Shown here: positions 1 to 5,852 of the stretch, one piece after another
How positions within the stretch are numbered: position 1 is the stretch's first letter
Layout of the letters: the number at the start of each line of letters is the position of its first letter
Assembly: GCF_001294335.1 (NCBI RefSeq)
Contig: NZ_LGKG01000178.1
Coordinates: 1-28,826, forward strand
From: Streptomyces chattanoogensis
Lineage (GTDB): Bacteria; Actinomycetota; Actinomycetes; Streptomycetales; Streptomycetaceae
Direction of reading: 5' to 3'
DNA length: 28,826 nt
Notes under the pieces: model-generated
Databases searched by the model: none
What the model was told of the DNA's origin: nothing
Seen by the model: only the letters and a program-made list of their open reading frames with translations
Made by a program: the position numbers and the translations under genes

Positions 1-38
1 GGGGAGGGGCGGGGGCGGGGGGCGGGGGCCCCCCGGGG
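1..38 (+). other. G-tract cluster, G-quadruplex-type sequence
   Basis: The first 28 bases contain five G runs of 4, 4, 5, 6 and 5 bases separated by single non-G bases. This fits the usual intramolecular G-quadruplex pattern with one-nucleotide loops. Two self-complementary C/G blocks follow (24-34 and 31-38), so a hairpin is an alternative. It lies about 45 bp beyond the stop of the minus-strand TPR gene, with the G-rich strand as template for that gene. Positions 1-80 hold no recognisable gene. Confidence 0.6.
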
Positions 39-80
39 TGGGTGCGCGGAGGCCGACGCCCGTCACGTCAGCCCGTCATG

Positions 81-464
81 TCAGCCCCTCCCCCCGCCTC
101 CCCCGCTCACGAACCGGGCCGCCTCGACGAATTCCGGCCGGGGGTCCAGGGCCGCCGCGAGGCGGAAGTGGCGGAGGGCCTCGTCGGGGCGGGCGGCGCG
201 TTCCAGAGTGCGGGCCAGGGCGAAATGGGCGTAGGCGTTGGCGGGCTCGCGTTCCAGGACGATCCCGAACTCCAGCTCCGCCGACCTGAGTTGAGCGGCG
301 AGGAAGAAGGCGCGGGCGCGCAGCAGGCGGGCCGCGGTGTTCTCGGGATGGGCGGTGATGACCGGATCCAGCAGCCGGATCGCGCCACGTGGATCACGGG
401 CCGCCAACAGCTGCTCCGCGGCGCGGAAGTCGATGACATGCGTCTCGGGGCTGCGCTCGGGCAC
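81..464 (-). CDS. Tetratricopeptide-repeat (TPR) protein
   Basis: A small soluble protein of about 127 residues, largely two to three helix-turn-helix TPR units. The first is near residues 15-45 (AEQLLAARDPRGAIRLLDPV); further repeats contain PENTAARLLRARAF and ANAYAHFALARTLERAARPDEALRHF. Such repeats usually form a protein-binding surface; no catalytic motif is visible. I chose the GTG at 464 because a strong purine-rich ribosome site (GGAGAGGAG) lies about 6 bases upstream. The frame stays open to a GTG at 551, but that would add 29 residues unlike the TPR body. The protein ends in a glycine-rich tail (SGGGGGRG). It is followed downstream by the G-tract at the window edge. The partner is unknown. 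It is transcribed in the same direction as the cupin, coaE and PAC2 genes, but a hairpin separates it from the cupin gene. Confidence 0.8.
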   Translation of the reverse strand: MPERSPETHVIDFRAAEQLLAARDPRGAIRLLDPVITAHPENTAARLLRARAFFLAAQLRSAELEFGIVLEREPANAYAHFALARTLERAARPDEALRHFRLAAALDPRPEFVEAARFVSGGGGGRG

Positions 465-578
465 GCGAGTCTCCTCTCCGTAGCCGTACGAGCGGCCCTC
501 ATCGGCCACCCGTACGGCATGTACGTGCCTCAGAACAACGGCGTCAGTCACCGCATTCCCGGCCCGGCAGGCACACCC

Positions 579-602
579 CGGGCCCTGCGTATGCGGGGCC
601 CG
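579..602 (-). terminator. Hairpin downstream of the cupin gene
   Basis: Inverted repeat with 10-base arms (579-588 and 593-602), one mismatch and a 4-base loop, beginning 5 bp beyond the cupin stop codon. There is no T run, which is common for actinobacterial terminators. It would end the cupin transcript before the TPR gene. Confidence 0.45.
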
Positions 603-606
603 CCCG

Positions 607-1050
607 TTACAGGCTGATGTGGTACGCCTTGCGCAACGTCTCGTGCACGGTCCACTGCGTGCGGTCGCCCTCGCGCAGGACGCAGGCGTCGCCCGGCCCC
701 ACCTCGAGCACCGGGCCGCCCTCGATCTCGATGGTGGCGCGTCCGCTCACCACGACGAAGAGTTCGTTGGCCTCGGTGTCGGTGACCACACCGGGAGTGA
801 TCTGCCAGATGCCGCGGATCTGCTTGCCGTCCGGGGACTCCCACAGCACCTTGCCCGTCACCGCCGGCTCGCCGGAGACGATCTGTCCGGGATCCAGTGG
901 TTCCGGCTCCAGGTCGGCGTCCGCCAGGCCGGGGACGTTGACGACGAAGGACGCGGGGGCGGCCGCGGAGCCGGCGGAGGAGGAAGCGGACGGGGCCGCG
1001 GCGACGGGCTCGGCGCCGGGCGTCTGGAGGGAGGGATCGGTAGCGCTCAT
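607..1050 (-). CDS. Cupin-domain protein (Cupin_3 / ureidoglycine-aminohydrolase-like)
   Basis: Predicted cytosolic protein of 147 residues. Residues 1 to about 45 are a low-complexity Ala/Ser/Pro segment. The rest is a single small beta-barrel cupin: a WESPDGKQIRGIWQITPG strand pair, an acidic ELFVVVSGRATIEI segment and a GPGDACVLREGDRTQWTVHE segment. This pattern matches the Cupin_3 family, named after (S)-ureidoglycine aminohydrolase; most bacterial single-domain members have no known substrate. The metal-binding set is weaker than in classical cupins. The ATG at 1050 was preferred to an in-frame upstream start at 1098, which would overlap the end of coaE by 25 bp and adds residues unlike the family. 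It lies 23 bp beyond coaE, so cotranscription with coaE is plausible. Confidence 0.8.
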   Translation of the reverse strand: MSATDPSLQTPGAEPVAAAPSASSSAGSAAAPASFVVNVPGLADADLEPEPLDPGQIVSGEPAVTGKVLWESPDGKQIRGIWQITPGVVTDTEANELFVVVSGRATIEIEGGPVLEVGPGDACVLREGDRTQWTVHETLRKAYHISL

Positions 1051-1073
1051 GGCGGCGAGGCTACCGTCCGGCC

Positions 1074-1664
1074 TCAGGCGCCTAGCAGCCGCTCCCATAC
1101 CTCGCGGACCTGCGGTTCCAGCGCCTCGAGCGGGCCGTCGTTGTCGATGACGAAATCCGCGACGGCCAGCCGCTGTTCGCGCGTCGCCTGGGCGGCCATC
1201 CGGGACTTCGCCTCGTCCTCCGCCATCCCGCGCAGCCGTACCAGCCGGTCCAGCCGGGTCCCGGGCGTGGCGTCGATGACGACGACCAGGTCGTAGAGCG
1301 GCGCCAGGCCGTTCTCCGTCAGCAGCGGCACATCGTGGACGACGACGGCGTCCGGGCCCGCCGACGCCTCGAGTTCGGCCGAGCGCGCGCCAACCAGCGG
1401 GTGCACGATCGCGTTCAGCGCCTTCAGCTTCCCGGGGTCGGCGAAGACGATCCCGCCCAGCTTCGGCCGGTCGAGGGTGCCGTCGGGAGCGAGTACGCCC
1501 TCCCCGAACTCCTCGACCACCGCCGCGAGTCCGGGCGTCCCGGGCTCGACGACCTCACGTGCGATCTTGTCCGCGTCCACGATCACCGCGCCGTACGACG
1601 CCAGCAACCGCGAAACCTCGCTCTTGCCCGCGCCGATGCCGCCGGTCAGCCCCACCTTCACCAT
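1074..1664 (-). CDS. coaE: Dephospho-CoA kinase
   Basis: Catalyses the last step of coenzyme A synthesis, ATP-dependent phosphorylation of the 3'-hydroxyl of dephospho-CoA, in the cytosol. The 196-residue length is the full single-domain form. The P-loop GGIGAGKS is at residues 8-15, followed by the [17 protein letters not shown] segment that is diagnostic of CoaE (Asp and Arg near the substrate). The lid region contains [14 protein letters not shown], and [14 protein letters not shown] carries the core strand. Some actinobacterial and plant CoaE proteins are longer fusions; none is seen here. The ATG at 1664 has no strong ribosome site, but a -10-like hexamer sits only a few bases upstream (see the separate entry), so the message may be leaderless or nearly so. 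The cupin gene follows 23 bp downstream. Confidence 0.95.
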   Translation of the reverse strand: MVKVGLTGGIGAGKSEVSRLLASYGAVIVDADKIAREVVEPGTPGLAAVVEEFGEGVLAPDGTLDRPKLGGIVFADPGKLKALNAIVHPLVGARSAELEASAGPDAVVVHDVPLLTENGLAPLYDLVVVIDATPGTRLDRLVRLRGMAEDEAKSRMAAQATREQRLAVADFVIDNDGPLEALEPQVREVWERLLGA

Positions 1665-1672
1665 GCGCCCAC

Positions 1673-1704
1673 GCTATACGGTCACGGGGAGGCGACCGGT
1701 CACC
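1673..1704 (-). promoter_or_regulatory. Candidate coaE promoter with overlapping palindrome
   Basis: Read on the minus strand, TATAGC (1673-1678) would start transcription within a few bases of the coaE ATG. A near-perfect 14-bp palindrome GGCGACCGGTCACC (1691-1704; 12 of 14 positions symmetric) lies where the -35 region should be. This is pattern reading only; the -35 hexamer itself is poor. Confidence 0.35.
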
Positions 1705-1766
1705 GGGCAGCGGCCTGCGACGGGGCACGGGCCGGCCACCTGAAGCGACCGGCAGCCCCAGCCGAA

Positions 1767-1825
1767 CCCAAAGGCTCCACAGGAGTCCCAAAGGGTCCCA
1801 GGAGTCCCAAAGGGGCCACAGGAGT
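1767..1825. repeat. Three tandem copies of a ~20-bp repeat
   Basis: Three consecutive imperfect units of 20, 19 and 20 bp (1767-1786, 1787-1805, 1806-1825). Each begins CCCAAAGG and ends AGGAGT, and a decayed fourth start follows. The array fills the gap between the PAC2 stop codon and coaE. No gene uses it. Confidence 0.8.
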
Positions 1826-1846
1826 CCCCCGGGGTCCGCAAGCCCC

Positions 1847-2806
1847 TCAGACGCCTCCCCCTCCCCCGCCCCCGTCGGCCTCCCGCTCCGCCAGGAACCG
1901 CTCGAATTCCCGGCCGATCTCATCCGCCGACGGCAGCTCCACCGGCTCGGCGACCAGGTTGCCCCGGGTCTCCGCTCCGGCGACCGCGTCGTACTGGTGC
2001 TCCAGCCCGCTGACCAGCGCGACCAGCTCATCGTCGCCCTGTGAGAGCTGACGCTCGATCTCCTCCTGGGTGCGCAGCGCCTCGGTGCGCAGCGAGTGCG
2101 CGGCGCCGGGCAGCACCAGGCCCGTCGCTCCCGTCACGGCTTCCAGGGCCGTGAGCGCGGCGTCCGGATACGCGGAGCGGGCGATGTAGTGCGGTACGTG
2201 CGCCGCCACTCCGAGCACGTCGTGTCCGGCCTGGGCCAGCCGGAATTCGATCAGCGACTCCGCGCTGCCCGGAACCTTCGCCTCGTCGAAGAGACCGCCG
2301 TGGCCGGGCATCAGGTCGAGGCGGTTGCCGTGCGGGGTGATGCCCACGGGGCGGGTGTGCGGCACGCCCATCGGGATGCCGTGGAAGTTGACCGAGAGCC
2401 GTACGCCGAGCCGCTCGACGATCTGGCGTACCGCAGCCGCGAAGCGTTCCCATTCGACGTCGGGCTCGGGGCCGGACAGCAGCAGGAAGGGTGCTCCGGT
2501 GGCGTCCTCGACGAGCCGCAGCTCGATGCGGGGGGCCTCGAAGGCGGTCCAGTGGTCGCGCTCGAAGGTGATCAGCGGCCGCCGGGCGCGGTAGTCGATC
2601 AGCCGGTCGTGGTCGAAGCGGGCGACCACGCGGTGCGGCAGGCCTTCCAGCAGCCGTTCCACGATCTGGTCACCGGTCTCGCCGGCGTCGATATAGCCGT
2701 CGAAGTGGTACAGCAGCACCAGTCCGGCGGAGTCCGTGGCGGCGATCGCCTCGACCGCTGCGAGGCCGCTCGGCTCCCATTCGTACAACCCCTGGGGATC
2801 CAACAC
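1847..2806 (-). CDS. PAC2 family protein (proteasome-assembly-chaperone-like)
   Basis: A 319-residue predicted cytosolic protein of the PAC2 superfamily, related by fold to eukaryotic and archaeal proteasome-assembly chaperones. Typical elements are the N-terminal [12 protein letters not shown], the [18 protein letters not shown] loop, [20 protein letters not shown] in the centre, and the C-terminal helices with [17 protein letters not shown]. Members are widespread in actinobacteria, which do carry proteasomes, but a role in their assembly is an inference from the fold and is not established. The start is GTG at 2806, supported by a ribosome site (AGGAGG) 10 bases upstream. The protein ends in seven consecutive glycines and a valine. 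It follows rpsA in the same direction, but the rpsA terminator and about 270 bp separate them, so it probably has its own promoter. Confidence 0.88.
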   Translation of the reverse strand: MLDPQGLYEWEPSGLAAVEAIAATDSAGLVLLYHFDGYIDAGETGDQIVERLLEGLPHRVVARFDHDRLIDYRARRPLITFERDHWTAFEAPRIELRLVEDATGAPFLLLSGPEPDVEWERFAAAVRQIVERLGVRLSVNFHGIPMGVPHTRPVGITPHGNRLDLMPGHGGLFDEAKVPGSAESLIEFRLAQAGHDVLGVAAHVPHYIARSAYPDAALTALEAVTGATGLVLPGAAHSLRTEALRTQEEIERQLSQGDDELVALVSGLEHQYDAVAGAETRGNLVAEPVELPSADEIGREFERFLAEREADGGGGGGGV

Positions 2807-3140
2807 AGTGTCCGCTCCTCCTCATGTCCATGGGCAAGAACGTCCGGACCCGGTCTCGCATTCCCGGATCGCGCGCCGCTGCCCGCGCACGGCGCAAAAC
2901 CGCCGCCGTACCGCGGACGCCCGTCGCCCCACGCCCCGTCATATGCCCCCGCCCGCACGGAGGAGATCGCGCGGTCGTCCGGGCCGTCGCCGGAGCCCTT
3001 GCCGGCGGAGTGCGGCGCGCCCCGAACTCCCCCGCGGCGCAGTGCTCTTGGCCGTGTGGCGCGCCCGGACACGACGAAGGCCCGCTCCCCGGAAGGGAGC
3101 GGGCCTTCGCCTATCGGCTAGTGCCTAGCGGTGGAGCGGT
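2807..3140 (-). other. rpsA-PAC2 intergenic region
   Basis: A stretch of 334 bp without a gene. It holds the rpsA terminator (3075-3109), the ribosome site of the PAC2 gene, and presumably the PAC2 promoter. I could not pick out convincing -35/-10 hexamers. Several frames are open through it, but none shows protein-like composition. Confidence 0.5.
3075..3109 (-). terminator. rpsA terminator hairpin
   Basis: A perfect 15-bp inverted repeat (3075-3089 with 3095-3109) around a 5-base loop, 31 bp beyond the rpsA stop codon. The arms are GC-rich (GGCCCGCTCCC type) and there is no clear T run, as is usual in Streptomyces. The liv-side terminator at 18495-18531 has a similar core. Confidence 0.88.
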
Positions 3141-4658
3141 TCAGCTCTGGCCGCCGGCCAGCTTCTCGCGGAGCGCGGCCAGGGCCTCGTCCGACGCCAG
3201 GGCGCCGGAGTTGTCCGCCGACTCCGAGGAGTACGAGCCACCGGAGACCTGGCCGCCACCGGCCTGGCCGCCACCGGCCGCAGCCGGAGCCGCCGCACCC
3301 TCGGCCGCAGCCTGCTCGTCGGCCTCGCGGGACTTGATGACCTGGGCCTGGTGCTGCTCGAAGCGCTGCTGCGCCTCGGCGTACTGGTTCTCCCACGCCT
3401 CGCGCTGGGTCTCGTAGCCCTCGAGCCAGTCGTTGGTCTCGGGGTCGAAGCCCTCGGGGTAGATGTAGTTGCCCTGGTCGTCGTAGGACGCGGCCATGCC
3501 GTACAGGGTCGGGTCGAACTCGACGGCCGACGGGTCGGCGCCGAAGGACTCGTTGGCCTGCTTCAGCGACAGCGAGATCCGGCGACGCTCGAGGTCGATG
3601 TCGATGACCTTGACGAAGATCTCGTCGTTGACCTGGACGACCTGCTCCGGGATCTCGACGTGGCGCTCGGCCAGCTCGGAGATGTGGACCAGGCCCTCGA
3701 TGCCCTCGTCGACGCGCACGAACGCACCGAAGGGAACGAGCTTGGTGACCTTACCCGGGACGACCTGACCGATCTGGTGGGTCCGGGCGAACTGCTGCCA
3801 CGGGTCTTCCTGGGTCGCCTTGAGCGACAGGGACACGCGCTCGCGGTCCATGTCGACGTCCAGGACCTCGACCGTGACCTCCTGGCCGACCTCGACGACC
3901 TCGGACGGGTGGTCGATGTGCTTCCAGGACAGCTCGGAGACGTGGACGAGACCGTCGACGCCGCCCAGGTCCACGAAGGCACCGAAGTTGACGATGGAGG
4001 AGACGACGCCGGAGCGCACCTGGCCCTTCTGGAGGGTGGTGAGGAAGGTCTGGCGGACCTCGCTCTGGGTCTGCTCCAGCCAGGCGCGGCGGGACAGGAC
4101 CACGTTGTTGCGGTTCTTGTCCAGCTCGATGATCTTGGCCTCGAGCTCCTTGCCCACGTAGGGCTGAAGGTCGCGGACACGGCGCATCTCGACCAGGGAG
4201 GCCGGGAGGAAGCCGCGGAGGCCGATGTCGAGGATGAGACCACCCTTGACGACCTCGATGACGGTACCGGTGACGATGCCGTCCTCTTCCTTGATCTTCT
4301 CGATGGTGCCCCAGGCACGCTCGTACTGGGCGCGCTTCTTCGAGAGGATCAGGCGGCCTTCCTTGTCCTCCTTCTGGAGAACAAGGGCCTCGATCTCGTC
4401 GCCGACGGCAACGACCTCATTGGGGTCGACGTCGTGCTTGATCGAGAGCTCGCGGCTCGGGATGACGCCTTCGGTCTTGTAACCGATGTCGAGCAGGACC
4501 TCGTCCCGGTCGACCTTCACGATGACGCCGTCGACGATGTCGCCGTCGTTGAAGTACTTGATCGTCTCGTCGATCGCGGCGAGGAAGGCTTCCTCGTTAC
4601 CGATGTCGTTGACCGCAACCTGCGGGGTGGTGGCGGTGGTCTCGGTGCTGCTCGTCAT
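3141..4658 (-). CDS. rpsA: 30S ribosomal protein S1
   Basis: Binds mRNA on the small ribosomal subunit and helps load transcripts with weak or no Shine-Dalgarno sites. The 505 residues carry four S1 (OB-fold) RNA-binding domains at about 36-107, 125-190, 211-280 and 296-366. The last two show the well-kept FGAFVDLGGVDGLVHVSELSW and FGAFVRVDEGIEGLVHISELA strands. E. coli S1 has six domains; four is usual for actinobacteria. The C-terminal 140 residues are not S1-like: a Gln/Glu-rich stretch followed by a Gly/Ala/Ser tail, probably disordered. The ATG at 4658 has only GGAG some 11 bases upstream. A good promoter lies about 215 bp upstream, giving a long leader (see those entries). The adjacent plus-strand methyltransferase is divergent. 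Confidence 0.97.
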   Translation of the reverse strand: MTSSTETTATTPQVAVNDIGNEEAFLAAIDETIKYFNDGDIVDGVIVKVDRDEVLLDIGYKTEGVIPSRELSIKHDVDPNEVVAVGDEIEALVLQKEDKEGRLILSKKRAQYERAWGTIEKIKEEDGIVTGTVIEVVKGGLILDIGLRGFLPASLVEMRRVRDLQPYVGKELEAKIIELDKNRNNVVLSRRAWLEQTQSEVRQTFLTTLQKGQVRSGVVSSIVNFGAFVDLGGVDGLVHVSELSWKHIDHPSEVVEVGQEVTVEVLDVDMDRERVSLSLKATQEDPWQQFARTHQIGQVVPGKVTKLVPFGAFVRVDEGIEGLVHISELAERHVEIPEQVVQVNDEIFVKVIDIDLERRRISLSLKQANESFGADPSAVEFDPTLYGMAASYDDQGNYIYPEGFDPETNDWLEGYETQREAWENQYAEAQQRFEQHQAQVIKSREADEQAAAEGAAAPAAAGGGQAGGGQVSGGSYSSESADNSGALASDEALAALREKLAGGQS

Positions 4659-4872
4659 GTGGGAAAGGGCTCCGGTACGGACATTGAAGTCGTAGGTACT
4701 GCTACGCCGAGAGCCGGTATCGCCTCTGCATAAGCCGGACAGCGTCGAGGCGCGTCCTCCGGAAGCCCCGTTCTTGACCGGAGCACCCGAAACGCCTCAT
4801 AACCGAGGGGTACATACAGATGCGAGCGCGACCTGCTCCGTCTGAGGCGCGCAGGCCCGCAGCGCAACTTGT
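4659..4872 (-). other. Long rpsA leader with a small overlapping ORF
   Basis: If transcription starts about 7 bases after the -10 element, rpsA has a leader of roughly 205 nt. A nine-codon ORF (start 4684, peptide MSVPEPFPT) ends in a TGA that overlaps the rpsA ATG as ATGA. The same frame is open further upstream to a TTG near 4867. E. coli rpsA is autoregulated through its leader; whether this one is regulated similarly is inference. Confidence 0.45.
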
Positions 4873-4901
4873 AGCATACGGGCGCAGCCGGACACGGTCA
4901 A
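4873..4901 (-). promoter_or_regulatory. rpsA promoter (sigma-70/HrdB type)
   Basis: On the minus strand there is TTGACC (4896-4901), then exactly 17 bp, then TATGCT (4873-4878). This is the clearest housekeeping promoter in the window, and it points at rpsA. The predicted start point is near 4866. Confidence 0.75.
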
Positions 4902-5024
4902 TGCGCGAACGCGCACACCGGGGGCGGAACGCCCCATTTCCGGCACGCGCGATGTTCCGCGAGGTCGAACGGCCTCACAGTCCCTGCAGCTCCAAGCAGA
5001 GCGAAGACTACGACGACGGGCGCG

Positions 5025-5852
5025 ATGAACCAAGAGTACGAACCCGAGGCGACCCGGCGTGACGCCTCGGACACCGAAAGCAGCCGGGCCAGCCGGGGCT
5101 GGTGGGACCGCAACGCTGACGAGTACCAGAGCGAGCACGGCACGTTCCTGGGGGACGACCGCTTCGTATGGGGGCCCGAGGGGCTGGACGAGGCGGAGGC
5201 CGGGCTGCTGGGGCCCGCGGCGGAGCTGAAGGGCAGGCGGGTCCTGGAGATCGGGGCGGGCGCGGCGCAGTGCTCGCGCTGGCTGGCGGCGCAGGGTGCC
5301 CGCCCGGTGGCGCTCGATCTGTCGCACCGGCAGCTGCAGCATGCGCTGCGGATCGCGGGCGGGGCGCCGGACGGGGCGGCCGGGGAGCCGCAGCTGGTGG
5401 AGGCGGACGCCGGGGCGCTGCCGTTCCGTGACGGCTCCTTCGACCTGGCCTGTTCCGCGTACGGCGCGATTCCGTTCGTCGCCGATCCGGTGCGGGTGCT
5501 GCGGGAGGTGCGCAGGGTGCTGCGGCCCGGCGGCCGGTTCGTGTTCTCGGTGACGCATCCGATCCGGTGGGCCTTCCCGGACGAGCCGGGGCCCGAGGGG
5601 CTGTCGGTGGCGGCCTCGTACTTCGACCGGACGCCGTACGTCGAGCAGGACGAGGCGGGCCGGGCGGTGTATGTGGAGCATCACCGGACGGTGGGCGACC
5701 GGGTGCGGGACGTGGTGGCCGGCGGGTTCCGGCTGGTGGATCTGGTCGAGCCGGAATGGCCGGAATGGAACGCTCAGGAGTGGGGCGGCTGGTCGCCGCT
5801 GCGCGGGAATCTGATTCCGGGGACGGCGATCTTCGTGTGCGAGGCCGCGTGA
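5025..5852 (+). CDS. Class I SAM-dependent methyltransferase
   Basis: A 275-residue predicted cytosolic methyltransferase of the Methyltransf_11 (UbiE/small-molecule) type. Motif I VLEIGAGAA is at residues 73-81 for S-adenosylmethionine binding, the acidic end of strand 2 is ALDLS at 96-100, and strand 4 carries FDLACSAYGAIPFV followed by LREVRRVLRPGGRFVFSVTHP. The substrate cannot be told from sequence. The N-terminal RGWWDRNADEYQSEHG segment is characteristic of a conserved actinobacterial subgroup. The ATG at 5025 has a weak ribosome site. The stop codon overlaps the GTG of hrpB (GTGA), so the two are translationally coupled and share a promoter, which must lie in 4800-5024 opposite the rpsA promoter. 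Its codons end in G unusually often, as in hrpB. Confidence 0.88.
   Translation: MNQEYEPEATRRDASDTESSRASRGWWDRNADEYQSEHGTFLGDDRFVWGPEGLDEAEAGLLGPAAELKGRRVLEIGAGAAQCSRWLAAQGARPVALDLSHRQLQHALRIAGGAPDGAAGEPQLVEADAGALPFRDGSFDLACSAYGAIPFVADPVRVLREVRRVLRPGGRFVFSVTHPIRWAFPDEPGPEGLSVAASYFDRTPYVEQDEAGRAVYVEHHRTVGDRVRDVVAGGFRLVDLVEPEWPEWNAQEWGGWSPLRGNLIPGTAIFVCEAA

Noticed and set aside
465..551. Longer start for the TPR protein at GTG 551
   Set aside because: The GTG at 464 has a strong ribosome site and begins where the TPR-like sequence begins.
4655..4867. 70-residue minus-strand ORF in the rpsA leader as a full gene
   Set aside because: Composition is Arg/Pro-rich without motifs and the start would be TTG at the probable transcription start. 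Only the final nine codons are kept as a candidate leader ORF.
5567..5848. N-terminal extension of HrpB
   Set aside because: It lies inside the methyltransferase in another frame and is Gly/Arg-rich. The GTG at 5849 with a GTGA overlap gives the family's normal N terminus.
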